Shown: piece after piece, positions 1-12,678 of the stretch | Numbering within the stretch: the first letter of the stretch is position 1 | Layout: every line of letters begins with the position of its first letter | From: Paracoccidioides lutzii Pb01 | Taxonomy: Eukaryota; Ascomycota; Eurotiomycetes; Onygenales; Ajellomycetaceae | DNA length: 64,000 bases | Direction of reading: 5' to 3' | Assembly: GCF_000150705.2 (NCBI RefSeq) | Contig: NW_015440967.1 | Coordinates: 310,001 to 374,000, forward strand | Position numbers and translations under genes: made by a program | The notes under the pieces: model-generated | Seen by the model: only the letters and a program-made list of their open reading frames with translations | Databases searched by the model: none | What the model was told of the DNA's origin: nothing

Positions 1-3000
1 GGAGAGGATAACATGTTCATGCCGATAGAGTATGTGCCTCTCAACATCCTCCGTACAGACAGAACCGGAATGCAACAAGTATCGGCAACCCCTCTCTGCT
101 TTTTCTGGCCCATTCCAAGCAGAATAAAATTCCGTGGGGGGGTTACCAATGCTTTTGCGGAGTTGAACTGTCGCAGAGGCCAATCTGTCTTCAAGGGAAC
201 GAACGGGCTTGTTTCCAAAGACCCGGGCCCCAGCTTTCACCCAGCCAATCAACCCCCTCCGATAAGCTTGGTTGAACCGATTCGGGGCACCCAAAAAAAG
301 AACAACCTTCTGTTCGAGCCCCCCCGGTCGCTTGCTGATAAGGCACGCAGCGTCAGCAAATGAGAGGCGGCTTTAACCATGCGGGCGAAAGCCTAAAGGC
401 GGGAATGTTCTTAACGGCTCTCAGCTCAGGCGTCCTCAAGTCTCTCAGGCTAGCACTTTTGCGCATGATTATTACCTATCTCTTGCTCTCTCTGCTCTCT
501 CTCTGCCATTAATTAGGTGGGAGGTTTATGATGATGTGTAAGAATCGGTTTCGTCTGTAAATTACGGTTCAGTATCCAGCTGTTATTTTGACTCGTGTGT
601 AATTTCATTTGAGTTTGCTCGTTCCTTCACAGTTGCTCAGCTCTGCTGAAACATGTTATATATACCCACTACTATATTTGGGAATCGGAAGGGCAAACTT
701 GGGATTTTTTGACCTTAGGCAGATGTTTGAAATCGGAGTGGTGGGATTGGGGATAATCACAGAGAGAGGGGGCGCTTTGATATGCGATGGGGTGAAGCGA
801 TGTTTCCCATCCCCCTCTCTCCATCTCATATGGTTCCTCCACTTCTGGCGAGCTTTTTTGAACCAATAATGAATAAAAAATATATATATAAAATATAAAA
901 TATAAAAAAATAAAAAATTATGATATAGTTAGTTATTATGTGAGCGGAGATTTGATACCACAATCCCCAACCCCCTTAAGGATCTTTACATCCCCCACTC
1001 CCCCTGCCTCTCAAGTATGTATGCGCTACGACACACACGACGGTCGGAGGGTAGTACGGGGCTCTCGGAGGACTTTTGCAAATCGGGACCTTCTTGTGCG
1101 CGGATTTCTCCGGCGCGGGAGCTAAGTTTCTTTCACTCGGAGAGACAGTTTTAAGCCTGATGGGTTCAAACCATGGAGGGGGTTGGGGGGGGTAGAAAAA
1201 AGTTATATATCTTCATCAGATAAGAGATGAAATATGTCGATTTGTCATTGACAAATGTCAAAGAAGATAACGCTATGCTGTGACTATTAAGGTGTATGTA
1301 TATATACAATACCGAGGTACTGCGCACACATACACACGCCCACATCCTGCTCGTGCGTACAGACAACTTATCTTGAACGTGGTTTTAAAATCTCCGCCCT
1401 AAAAATCTTCGGCGTGGTTTAAATATGCTGTAAATCGTTGACATGCCCTCATTAAAACTACATACACCATCTGCTCTTTGACGACAGTGATTTTATCACA
1501 TAACTCTGACCATTGACCAACCCTAATCCCTGCCCCTGGTGTTGAGGACGTTGAATCGAGATGCAGTAGTAATACGTGTGGCGTAATTATGTGCAGCGTA
1601 TGTCGACTGTTTATTTTAAATTTGGACGAGGTGATACGTTCAACTGTAACCCCAGATTTTATTAATCTACGTTTTTTTCGGAGCGGGTTGAGCCATTTTC
1701 ATTCTTTGACAGGTGTGTCCGGGGTCGATGATTTGCTGCCCTCATCATTAGTTGTATAACCACACTAGTTACCTGCTTGGTGTAAAAAAACAAGGGGATA
1801 TTATCAGCAGCAACCCGTAAATAAATATCAGACACAGCAAGCAAGCAGCAGTTCAACATTCTTCCACATGACACCCACCCCCTTCCGTAATATAACACAG
1901 AGTACCAAACGACCTTTCAATTGAAAATCAGCTGGCAAAATATCATATTGTCAGCGATTGTCGGTTGGGCGGATTGTCGCCCAGGGCGGGCAATGTCGGG
2001 TTTGCCAGGGCCCACTTGTTCCAGACCCTTGGCCGCTGAGCGATCAGACGTTGGAAAATTTACGAAGTAAAGGAGCGGAATTATTACTGCATCTGGCATT
2101 TCCCTCATGCAACCAATTAACATGCATTAAATAAACAAACCTGTCAGGGCTGAAGGGGACCAAGAAGATAATATCCATTGAACCTATTATTAAAAGAACT
2201 GAGCATGGTTGCATCATTTTGTGCAGTGCTATATCACGGCAAGGCTGAACTAAGCATTGAAAGACCAAACGATTGAACAGTTTACATCAGACCCGAGTTC
2301 ATATTTTAGGGTGTGAAAAGACTCCGTGCCTGTGAGAACTGGTCTCCATAACGCATATTCGGGTGATCCATGACATCATCGTTCTCGGGTCAGTACGTAC
2401 AAAAGTGAAAAAATAACTGCCCCACAAGTTTAGTTTACGCACAGAGAGCAAGTTGCACGTGAAATACCTGGTAAATACGGGTGCAATTGCCACGTCCCGA
2501 AGATTAGCTTCCGGCGACATCCCGGCTACACCCGACTATGACGGGACTGTGCTTCATCTCTATCCCCGCTTGTGTATTCCTGGAACCCGAATCTTCTTGG
2601 AATCGAGTCTGTTTTTTTTCTTTCGGGTTTTGATTAGACGAAGCAATTTACACTCTGTTATTCCGAAGTCATTCCAGGTCCAAAGCAAGTCGGCATATAT
2701 CCAAGAAAGTATTCCTCGGCCAGGCCCAAATCCGGAATATTTGTGTGGGAGCTAACCGAAAAAACGGGCAAGTTGGGTGTTGGGGCAAGGAAGCGAGCGA
2801 GCTTCGTTCCCCCCCCAGGGGACCCTCATTTGGCCCGGGCAAGAGCTCCTTTCCAAGAGGAAATAACCCAATCTAAACCCAGGTTGCCTAGTAACGGGTG
2901 ATTGAAGCCAGGCTGTTCATGTAGATTTATTTGCACAGGCATATTATTCGAACAGCCGTACACAGTACTTTGTAGATCCTCGTTGGTTCGGCAATTGAAA

Positions 3001-3043
3001 GACTCCCATGCGCGCGGGGTGATTGATGCGATATAACGTTAAG

Positions 3044-3595
3044 AGATAACAACCCTCCGAAGCTTTTTTAGTTACTGCAGAAAAGTCATTGTGATTATTG
3101 ATGACTATTATTTATTTATTTTATTTTATTTTTTTTAATTGCGATAACGGTTTTGTGTGCTTCGCTATATCGATTCCGTGACATACCGCCACGGTAGTAA
3201 TACCGTGATTCTGGAACTGCCCAGTTGCCTCAAGCCATTTCCAAGTTGCGCTAAGACCAACAACACCGCGCAAAAGTTAGTTAGTTCGATCGACAAAAAT
3301 CCGAGATCAAAAATATATTTGTATTAAAAATACTCTTCTAGGAAGGGAAAGGAACAAAACAATAGTGGAATTTTCGAAAGAAGGACAGTGATTTTCTTCC
3401 TGAAAACCCCCCGGGGGAAATTTCAACCATTCTTATAATGAGTTGAGAGGAAACCCTGCGACTTGGGCGATCGCACCGCCACACTGGAGTCTCATTTCCA
3501 GTGGCTCAGCTGCCGGACGTAAAACGGAAACGATACCGATACGGTAACAGCAGGACGATACAGGACGATACATTACTGGACGGATGCCCAGATAA
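3044..3595 (+). promoter_or_regulatory. Candidate GATA-factor (AreA-type) sites upstream of glutamine synthetase
   Basis: Three matches to HGATAR, the consensus of fungal AreA/NIT2 nitrogen regulators, lie upstream of the glutamine synthetase start: AGATAA at 3044-3049, CGATAA at 3142-3147 and AGATAA at 3590-3595. A pyrimidine-rich stretch typical of strongly expressed fungal genes follows at about 3676-3800. The motif is short and common, so regulation by nitrogen is an inference supported mainly by the identity of the downstream gene. Confidence 0.35.
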
Positions 3596-3596
3596 C

Positions 3597-3618
3597 ACGC
3601 ACGCACGCACGCACGCAC
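3597..3618. repeat. (ACGC)n microsatellite
   Basis: About five tandem ACGC units lie in the presumed upstream region of the glutamine synthetase gene, directly after a GATA-like site. Confidence 0.8.
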
Positions 3619-3926
3619 ATGCCACCCCACCCCCAGAATGAAGTAAAGTAAAAAAGCAGGTTGAAATAACTTCTCGCCTCCCACTTCCACTTTTTCTCGT
3701 TCTTCCTCTTTCCTCCTTCCAGCTCTCCATTCAAATTCAACCCCGTCCCCTCTCTTCATGCCAGATCCATTTTCTTCTATCTTCTTCTCTTAAACTTCTC
3801 TCCGTCGTCATCGCCATCGATCTCCTATAACTGCTCAATTCTCCTTTTGCGCGCATATCTTGTCCATTCAACCCAAGAACTACTTCGCCACCCCTTCTTT
3901 GAAGCAACACCGCACTCATTCTAGAC

Positions 3927-4967
3927 ATGGTAGGTTTGCCTTCACGCGCCCTCTCCGGTCACCGCCCCTCTCCTGTTGTGCCGACAAGTGCTATAGAAAA
4001 GAAGCATCGGCTAACAAACAGTATGTGATGTAGGGTTTTCAGTCAACACATCTCTCCAACACGGAGAATGTACGTTTCTCTGCCTTCTTCCCTTGCTTGA
4101 CTCACTTTTTGTCAATTTTCCCTCCTCAAGCCCCCCAATATTGAACGGGTTTGAGGACCGCGTTTCAATTCCCAGCTGGAAGTGTGACTGATGGATTTTC
4201 TCTTCTCTTTTTCTATTGCTGTTTACAGCTCATGAAATATATGAGCCTTGATCAGCGGGGCCATGTCCTGGCGGAGTATGTCTGGATTGATGCTTCAAGT
4301 GGCGTCCGATCAAAAACAAAGGTATGACTTCACCCCACCCTCCCAACTAGACAGCACAGTGCAGTGCGTCGAAGGAAGTTCTAACATGTCTATCACGAAC
4401 AAACACCAGACCCTTAACGGCCCCGTCAAGTCAGTCGAAGAGCTTCCAGAATGGAATTTCGACGGCTCGTCTACGGGCCAGGCCCCCGGTGAAAACTCAG
4501 ACGTTTACCTGCGACCCGTTGCCATGTACCCAGACCCGTTCCGCCGCGGCGACAATATCCTCGTCCTCTGCGAAACCTGGGATTCGGACGGCTCCCCTAA
4601 CAAATTCAACTATCGCCACGAGGCTTCCAAGCTGATGCGCACTCACGCCCACGAACATTTTTGGTTTGGCCTTGAACAGGAATACACCCTCCTAAGCCCC
4701 GATGGTTGGCCATACGGCTGGCCCAAGGGTGGTTTCCCTGGAGCTCAGGGCCCATACTACTGCGGTGTTGGCACTGGCAAAGTCCATTGCCGTGACATAG
4801 TCGAGTCGCATTACAAAGCCTGTCTATACGCTGGTATCAAAATCTCTGGTATCAACGCAGAGGTCATGCCGGCTCAGTGGGAGTATCAGGTTGGACCCTG
4901 TGAAGGCATCACCCGTAAGTACATGCATGCATTTTGCATATGGTGATTTTAAAGGGGGGGGGGGGAA

Positions 4968-4998
<31 letters not shown>

Positions 4999-5541
4999 AC
5001 ATCTAACCCATTGCAATCACAGTTGGAGACCAGCTCTGGATGTCCCGCTTCCTTCTCTGCCGCGTCGCCGAAGAATTCGGAGCCATAATCTCATTTGCCC
5101 CAAAGCCAATTCCCGGTGACTGGAACGGAGCTGGCCTGCATTCCAACGTCTCCACGGAAGCCATGCGCTCTGAAGGTGGCATGAAGGTCATTGAGGCCGC
5201 GATGAAGAAGCTCGAAGCCCGCCACTCAGAACACATTGCCGTCTACGGTGAGGGTAACGAAGATCGTCTGACTGGCCGCCATGAGACGGGTAGCATTGAT
5301 CGATTCACTTATGGTGTAGCAGACCGTGGTGGCAGCATTCGTATCCCACGCCAGGTCGCGAAGGATGGCAAGGGATACTTCGAGGATCGAAGACCTGCGT
5401 CTAATGCGGATCCGTATCAGATTACCGGGATTATTGTTGAAACTGTAAGTTTTCGCTTCTTGCTCAAGATAGAAGGGTGGTGGTGGTGGTTGACGGTTAC
5501 TAACATGTTTTTCTTTCCTGTAGCTCTGTGGCGCTTCATAG
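3927..5541 (+). CDS. glnA: Glutamine synthetase, type II (cytosolic)
   Basis: This enzyme makes glutamine from glutamate, ammonia and ATP and is the main ammonium-assimilating enzyme in fungi. Exons placed by eye are 3927-3929, 4043-4069, 4229-4321, 4410-4914, 5023-5444 and 5524-5541. They join in frame to give 355 residues, the normal fungal length. The beta-grasp signature LPEWNFDGSSTGQAP and the catalytic-domain run HFWFGLEQEYTL (metal-binding Glu) are visible. NAEVMPAQWEYQVGPCEGI, RHETGSIDRFTYGVADRG and the family ending ITGIIVETLCG also match. The first coding exon is the ATG alone and the second is 27 nt (STHLSNTEN). Intron 4 carries a G-run followed by a TA microsatellite. The 343-codon frame starting at 5040 merely reads through the last intron. 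Identity is very secure; the two small 5' exons are slightly less certain. Confidence 0.96.
4955..4999. repeat. G-run and (TA)n microsatellite inside glutamine synthetase intron 4
   Basis: A run of about ten G is followed by roughly twenty TA dinucleotides with one interruption. It lies wholly within the intron between 4915 and 5022, so it does not alter the protein. Confidence 0.85.
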
Positions 5542-7522
5542 ATGGGTTTGAATGCGTTTTCTCTTTCATATTTGCATGCGCTCTTTTATACCCTCAGGCG
5601 TCGAACTTGGGTGTTTGGAGGGATGAGGTGTTTGATATCCAGCAGCTTGGACATGTTAAGAGGAGGCTAAAGATATATCTCACTCGTTTTCCCCGCCTGA
5701 CAGAAAGATCATTGTCATGTCCCCCAAACCAACGCGAAGTCATAAATCATATATACAGGCAGTCTTTTCTCCCTTTACTATCCCCCTTACAATCCCCCTT
5801 TTCCCTAATTGCACATTCGTTCTTCATGGGGTTAAACTATGATCGTATGATGTTGATGACTATGATCTGTTCCATTTGTCTCGTCTGGTCCAGGTTCGCA
5901 TCATCAAACGCCGTTGTTGATTCGATAATAGTGGCATTGTTTCACGTGTGTTTTGGAGTTCATGTTGTTTCCATTCTTTTCTTTTGTTCATATAGACTCA
6001 CTTCAGTACTGGCTGTCTCTCTCAAGCCATGCTTTTTCTTTTGTTTTAATGTTAATGTCACCACTTCTTAATTCTGCTGCCTCTGTTTTACTTGCCTGTT
6101 TGCCTGTTGGTCTGAACCGCTAGTTCTTTCTTGATAATAGGCAATAATACCTTTACGATATTTATATTGTCACTTGATGCTTTTGTCAAAAAACAGGGAT
6201 ATAATCCACACTCTATATTCATATCTGATGTGTGAGAAACAAATCCAATAGCAGAATATTTATCCAGAATACTTCAAAGACAATCATTTGTATTTTCCCT
6301 ATCTATACTATAAGGGAGCCTTCAGCTGATAAGTTACTTATTATATAAATACCTAGCTAGGGAGGTATACAATGCAGGATTCTTATGCCACCATCTCGTT
6401 TGGAATCTATCCATACATCTCCCCAATCCGCCATTGGATCCTACAGATCTTACCCTAGGTACAACCAAAACCCCTCGCATGCATAGACTAGAAAGTTATG
6501 CCAAAGTTCATCTTCTCCCACATGTTGATAGAAGGGAGCAGAGGCGAGGGCCGTGGGGGACGCAATCGATGAACCGAAGACCAAAAAAAACACATGTCCG
6601 CCCCAAATGCCCAAGTACATATATTTGCAAGCTCATACAGATCAGGAACCCATTTGATAGAAGTTATTTTATGCGTATGCTAGTTGATCTGAAGTTCTGT
6701 CCAATCCATGGGTCCTGTTGGTCTTGGTTCCCGAGGGTCAGTTGTTATTATTAGTTAAACATTAGCTTAACTAAGGGGCCACCACCAACCACATGCCAAC
6801 AAAAAGTCCAAAAAGTCCAAGACTCACAATGAGACAGACCCTTTAAACCCAACCGTCTGGCAAAGCTGGGTAGTGTATCTTGGGGAAATGTAACAGAAGA
6901 AGAGCCCATGTGAAATCTCTTTAGGTGGATAGGGTCTGGAGAGTTCACCACCTATCCATCACAATAGAGAGATGGAAAAAAGGGGAAGCATATGAACGGC
7001 TAACTCTGTGCGGGGTATGGCGTGCAAAAAGTGGGTTCGATTAACTTGCCAACTCTTCTGCTTTTTGTTACGATTCTTCATGTGAAGTTATTACCGGGTA
7101 CCCCATACTCTTGTGCTGCTGGTTTCGAGAGAAAAATAAAAAAATAAAAAAAGGGGGGGGTCCAATCTTTATCTCTCTCGAAACCGGGTCTAAATCCGTT
7201 TACGAAGAATGTTTCTATCCCTTGCGTCTATGGATGGAATTACCCTTCAAAACCATTTGAACAAGATACCACACTTCCTCTTTCTCTACAATGTGGAATA
7301 TGAACATTAGCAGTTCCTCAACTTGATATGGGGAAGTGAGTGATATTCAACCTCGGGGTGGATCCACGCTCGGGAATATCGACCAGCGGGCGGCGATGGC
7401 TTTTGGACCAACAGCTCGCACGCACTGCTAAAACCAACGCTTCAACGCCAAATTAATAATGCCAATGTCGATACCAACGCCTCAAGATTCGGCAACCCAC
7501 CAACCAAACCCAACACCAAAAC
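5542..7522. other. Intergenic stretch between glutamine synthetase and the copia element
   Basis: It holds the 3' untranslated region of the glutamine synthetase gene and about 1.5 kb in which I see no gene, RNA or repeat family. An A-rich then G-rich tract is present near 7130-7160. Frames at 6434-6754 (+) and 6751-6951 (-) show no family features. Confidence 0.5.
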
Positions 7523-7635
7523 TCTTAGAGGACCGTTATCAACCTTGTTGCATTGTGTGACTCTAAGCAAGCTAGCTAGCTACTAATAAATACATAGGTG
7601 CACGTGACCTCGGGTAGCCGGGGAATCCTCTAACA
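7523..7635 (-). repeat. 3' LTR of the copia element (left copy, 113 bp)
   Basis: It begins TCTTAGAGGA and ends TCCTCTAACA, so on the minus strand the LTR starts with the canonical TGTTAG. Apart from a roughly 28-bp segment (about 7542-7569) missing from the right copy, I count only three substitutions between the copies. At 113 bp it is short for a copia LTR. It retains several CpG dinucleotides, unlike the interior. Confidence 0.85.
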
Positions 7636-7642
7636 CCCCCCC
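7636..7642 (-). other. Polypurine tract of the copia element
   Basis: Seven C on the plus strand (GGGGGGG on the element's strand) directly abut the 3' LTR, where plus-strand priming of a retrotransposon is expected. The assignment rests on position and composition. Confidence 0.6.
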
Positions 7643-7871
7643 ATGCCACGGTGAGCCTGAGCTCTGCCACCTATCCCCTAGCTGCTGAATGCCCTCAAAT
7701 CCGCAATAAAAATTAAATACAGGAATCAGATGCTAGTTTCCCTATTAGGAAAAGCTCTATTACACCTCTGTACTGTAACTTTGCAAAGAAAGCACACAAT
7801 TATTCTCCTAACCTGTATTCTTATTACACCTCCTTAGGGGCTACAAAATCATGTAAAATCAATCATTCTCA

Positions 7872-9010
7872 TCAATGAGACCAGACCTCCATCAATCTTA
7901 TTTTCTCCACAAATTCATTGTAAGCTGGCTTTGGCAGAGACTTCATAAATTCATCTGCTTTATTCACTGTAGAATCTATATATGAGAGCTCTACCTCTTT
8001 CTTCTCAACTAGGTCATGAAGTATATGATAATGAATCTCTATATGACAGGATCTTTTTGTTAAGGACTCCTTCTTTGCCAGATCAATGGTATCTTTATTA
8101 TTCATCTGCAATATTGTGCAGATCTTTGACTTCCCTTTTATCAGGCCTGCATCTTGCAGCATATCATTCAATTAAATAAGCTTACATACAATCTCACTAG
8201 CAGTGATATACTCTGCTTCTATTGTTGATTTTGCAGTTGATGTTTGATGTTGTGAGTGTCATGATATTGAGGATTCATTAATTATGATGATATAGTCAGA
8301 TGTTGATTTATATTAAGAGTCTGTATCTGCTCAATCTGAATCACAATAAGCAACTGACTGTAGATTTCTATTATCTCCTTTATTTTTGTAAACTATCTTC
8401 AGAGCTTTCATCTTTTTTACATAGTGAAGGACATGCTTCAGGGCTGCTTAGCAGTTCTTATTCAGGTGTGAGTTGAATTTTGACAAATAATTCATAGTAA
8501 ATGTTAAATCTGACCTTGTACTTGATACAAAATATTAAAGTGATTCAAGTTCCTGATGATATTTTATAGCTGTAAACTCATCTTTCAATTTACTATTCTT
8601 CTCTGAGGTAAATTCAAGTTGTATACCTGTCATCATAGGTGTGCCAGCAGGGTTAATCTTATACATCTTAAAATCTTCAAGAATCTCTTCAATATAGTAG
8701 GTCTGTGAGACCACTAAATCATCATTTGACCTGCATTTGATCTTCATTTCAAGATAAGACTTGTCTTCTTCAATATCTTTTGTATCAAATTTCTTTCATA
8801 TCTCACTTAACACTCAATCTAATTCTGTCTCTTTGGGGCTTATAACTTTGCAATCATCATTATGTAGTGTTAGATAGATCTTGTAGATAGAATGAAATAG
8901 AAATTCTTCATCATATTTTGAAATTCTGAATCTTAGTAATATGAGATGCTCTGTTATCACAAAATATCAGATCTTTGCAGCTTGCTTCATATTATACAAG
9001 CTCTGTCTGA
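7872..9010 (-). pseudogene. Copia Pol remnant: reverse transcriptase end and RNase H
   Basis: Read on the minus strand, this holds decayed copia Pol. Around 9003-8968 the frame gives SLYNMKQAAKI then a stop where copia elements have an LYGLKQA..W motif, so the Trp codon is now TGA. Downstream, the fragment at 8747-8535 (YYIEEILEDFKMYKINPAGT) fits the region after the reverse transcriptase core. A further stretch reads YCDSD then a stop then AD, matching the RNase H D-A-D-W-A motif with Trp lost. The piece at 8171-7872 is the RNase H C-terminal end (HIEIHYHILHDLVEKKEVEL). Stops are frequent, so no product is expected. Confidence 0.85.
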
Positions 9011-11289
9011 GAAGACTAATCAGTCCTTTCCTTTCATGTTTAATGCCTGTAGATAACTGCATATAAATTATTTCATCCTGTGATAGTATATCATTCAAAA
9101 ATATTGACATATAGTCAATCAACTTTGATTTTTAACCTCTAGCAGTTAATATAGTGAATAAAAAGTGACTTATAGACTCTGAGACAACTGTAGCATAGAA
9201 CTTGAAGTAGTGAATACTTTGCTGTTGCAGAAATTCTTTAATCACTCAGCAGACTCTAAAATGAATTATCTCATCTCTATTATTCAACTTATGATCAAAC
9301 ATTCATTTGTCTGTCAAAACATTCATCTTAGACATCTTCTCAATGATAATATATGTCTTCTTATTCTTGAATGTTTTGACTTCTTTTCTCATTATCTCAA
9401 GTCAGTGATTTTAATCTGGACTTTTCTTCATCTCTGTCAGATTATTTGAGTGATTTATAAACATATTCAGAACAGAATCAGTGTTACTGATGAGTATTTC
9501 AGATTCATTATCCTTAACTAGCTCTATCTCATTAAGCAGATAAACTGAATTAATGATATTCTTCAGATTATTATTAATTAATATTTTCAGAACCTCTGAT
9601 TTATCTTTTGTTAGTTATTCTAGCAGACAGTAATATTAATCATTCAGAGAGTCAATAATATCTAATTTTTTTGACAGTTTGATATCTTTTCTCATCATCT
9701 CAACAGCTTCACTCACAGCATTCACAGGAACAGATTTTGTAACAAGATCTTTATCAAAAATAACATCTCTAACAATCTCTAATTTATATTCTTTTCAGTC
9801 TCATATATGATATTGATGCAATTTTTGATAACTCATCAATTGTCATTTCTTATCATCTGTTCTGTCTGTGAGTTTATTTGTCATTTTCAGATTCTTCTTG
9901 TAAATCTTACATTCTTACCTGTAGATTCAATGAGCTGACAGTTAAATTTTTATTCAGATTTCAAAAGATGTCAATAAACTGTCATCTTTGCAGTTAAAAA
10001 TCTTTATTGATGTAGAAAATGTATTTATCAATATTACAGCTGCCTGCATTACTTCATCTCAAAGTTTTCTGACAAGCTTACTATCAAATAGTAAACTTCT
10101 TGTCTTATTCATCACTAATCAGTTCACATATTCTGCAGAGTCATTTGATTGAGATGTATCTAAAGTTGCCGCTTCATATACTATCTTCTTATTCTTATAA
10201 AATATCTTGAGATCATCACTTTTGAACTCTCTGTCATCATTTCAGTGTAGAGTTCCTACAAACTATTAAGATATTATTTCAATCATGTTAATAAAGCTCA
10301 TGAGTACTGATATGATCTCTACTTTTATGATAATCAGAATAATTTATCTAAAGTGAGTGATATTATTAGTAATTCTTATTCAATATCTTGCATCTTCTTC
10401 AGTGAGTAGATTTTCTTCATCATATAGTGTTTTCTCCCTTTCTGCAAGATTCACAAAAAAATTCATTGCTGATTTGACAGCTCTGCTCATTGAAACAAAA
10501 GATAGATAGATCATTTTTACTTGTATACATGTCTTGCAGAATGACAAAGTCCTTTGATCTCTTATTCACATTTCTTGTCTAGAATCTGCAGTTATTCTTG
10601 ATATATCTACTGAGTTTAAATGACTCAGCTTTTGATGCTACTGTATCATCATGTATTTTAAAGTCTTGATATTCTCTTTGAGCAGCTTCATTAGAGAATC
10701 ATTATTTGATTACAAGACACATGTAGGTTCAAAATCATCATTTGACATTGCAAAATAAATTAAATCTCTTAATGCTGATGATTTCTCCATCATATAGATA
10801 TTCTTTTCATTCAAATACACTGTGAAACCTGTTATTCTGTCAGAAAGTATCATCAAAATTGAATGATTATTGTTATATATCAATTATTTGAAAGTATAAC
10901 CTTTGCATACAAGTTTTCTAAGACTTATTAAATTGATTTTCAGCTTCAGAACATAACAGATATTATTCAGTTCAATATCTAATTTCTCAGTTGGAATGCA
11001 CACTCTCTCTACAACTGCTACTGATGTTGTAGATTCATCTGTTATCTTCAATATGACATTCATCCTCTGAAGTATAACCTCAACAATATTCTTCAGAGAT
11101 GTAGCATGAGCTTCTGATTCAGAGTCTAGAACTCAGATATTCTTCATCACTTTATCACTGAAATAAATCATTTTTTTTGCAGAGAATACTTGCTTCACAA
11201 TATTATGAACTGAAGTAGTGTAGTCTTTATTCTTGTTCTTATGTTTATTCTTTTCTTTATAATCTGCAGAATGTTTTTCTGAATATTTT

Positions 11290-11360
11290 ATTCAATAGTC
11301 AATCTTGAGTTGTTCTGTCTTCTGACAGTAATAGCATATCTTTTTCATGTTGTTGCTATG
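11290..11360 (-). pseudogene. Broken Gag zinc knuckle of the copia element
   Basis: On the minus strand the sequence reads ICYYCQKTEQLKIDY followed by a TGA stop. It aligns by eye with a CX2CX4HX4C nucleocapsid knuckle in which Gly, His and the last Cys are replaced. The Gly and Cys changes and the stop are what G-to-A or C-to-T changes would produce. The first two cysteines survive. Confidence 0.65.
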
Positions 11361-12035
11361 CTGCTTGAACTTCTTATCTTTATCTTTATCTTTAGTTCTT
11401 AAATTCTTATTCTTACTTTTATTCTTTTTTCATGAATCTTGAGTATTATTTGTAGAATTTCTTGTATTTATCAAGACAATATTCTGTTCAGAGACTGATA
11501 GACATAATAGAATATCTCAACACAGTCTCATAAAATCTATCTCAATATTATAAGTGTTGGCATCTTTTTTAGTGTGATTCATTCTATCTCTGATGAATAA
11601 TGCTCATTCAGCACTGACATCAGTTAACAAGCAGTTGAAAAGAACAAAATCTTCAATCTTATATTTCAAATAAGTATATTCAGTCTGAATGATGATTAGA
11701 CATTCTATAAAAGCTCTATCTAAATCTTTCATCTTAGCTGTCAAGCTAATTAATTTCTCAAAAAAATAAATGTAGTGAACTGCAGACCTTTTTAAAAAGT
11801 TCTCTTCTATGATTGTTCATAGAATATATACTGACAACTGATGATTTGAGAGTATTATAAAATGAGATCTTACTTATAGAAAGATTGAAGACAACATATA
11901 ATTATAGAGTTATATATTTTTTTCAGTTCAAAAATATTGTATATTCATACTGGCATCATCCTCTGAGGTAGATTGCTTCTCATTGAAAATATTATTAATT
12001 TCAGATTGCTTAGCAACCAGTATTATCTCTTCTCT

Positions 12036-12635
12036 TCACATTAAATAGTTTGTGAAATTAATCAGAATGACAGATTTCTTGATATGCTTCACTTGATCTC
12101 TAAATTCAGTCAAGATCTTTATTATGACAATAATGCTATCATTTCTCTGTAGATAGTTTGCAAGATCTTTGCTTATTTCATTATCACTAGCATTGGTAAT
12201 AAGTGCCTCCCTACTAGCTCTTATCATTTCAACTTCTTGCTGAAGTTTTGCAATCTCTAATCTTATCAGAGTTTCTTCACTAACTCCTGACACCTGGCCA
12301 CTAGGGTCAATTATATTCTCTGACATTTCATCAACCAGGTCTTCATATGTGTTATTAGACTCATCTGATTTCTCTGGAATCATCTTGTCTATTTCAAATG
12401 CTCCAGGGGCACTTCTACAGACTGTAATAGGTGTAGGCAGCGAACCTGTGGGCTCTGAAGTCCTAATCTCTGGGGTCCTATTCTCAGATCCTTGGTTTTG
12501 TCTCCTTTTTGGCATGTATTCTTCTGTCAAATCTGGCGTTCTACCCGAACGTAGATTGACCATCGATGTCGTCCAATTGTTGTTCGTGTTTTTCCTCACG
12601 TTGTTTGTAGCTGTTCGTTTGTAGCTTCTCCTCAC
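12036..12635 (-). pseudogene. Gag N-terminal remnant of the copia element
   Basis: A 199-codon open frame begins just inside the 5' LTR of the element and has the charged, Thr/Asn-rich composition of a Gag leader. It is the longest surviving open frame of the element. Its 5' part (about 12,440-12,660) still contains CpG dinucleotides, in contrast with everything to its left. Similarity to a specific Gag family was not recognised; the call rests on position and strand. Confidence 0.6.
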
Positions 12636-12665
12636 GTTGTTCGCAGCGAAAGACCTCTAATTCGA

Positions 12666-12678
12666 GGGTCTCATAACC
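12666..12678 (-). other. Primer-binding site of the copia element, initiator-tRNA anticodon type
   Basis: Immediately inside the 5' LTR the element reads GGTTATGAGACCC on its own strand. GTTATGAG is complementary to CTCATAAC, the anticodon loop and adjacent stem of initiator methionine tRNA (anticodon CAT). Drosophila copia and Ty1/copia relatives can prime from a cleaved 5' half of this tRNA. The match is about nine bases, then one mismatch, then CCC. Confidence 0.55.

Larger units (their letters stand above)
1..3660. other. Gene-poor left end, no gene supported
   Basis: I see no convincing coding region here. Short open frames exist on both strands, the longest near 13-363 (116 codons), but none shows a recognisable domain or supportive splice structure. 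A/T-rich tracts lie near 870-915 and 3110-3140. The last part of this stretch is the presumed upstream region of the glutamine synthetase gene. Confidence 0.5.

Noticed and set aside
13..363. 116-codon open frame at the left end
   Set aside because: No recognisable domain, no splice context, and low-complexity composition; not reported as a gene.
1140..1180. tRNA-like GGTTCAAACC motif
   Set aside because: No pairing acceptor, D or anticodon arms could be drawn around it.
4248..4946. ATG at 4248 as glutamine synthetase start
   Set aside because: That ATG lies out of the coding frame of the exon and the open frame crosses an intron; the conserved N-terminus needs the upstream small exons.
5040..6071. 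343-codon open frame over the glutamine synthetase 3' end
   Set aside because: It begins inside exon 5 and reads through the last intron into the 3' untranslated region; the spliced ending VETLCGAS fits the family.
8000..12000. CRISPR-like or tandem repeat array in the AT-rich stretch
   Set aside because: No regular repeat-spacer spacing; the region is explained by a mutated copia element in a eukaryotic genome.
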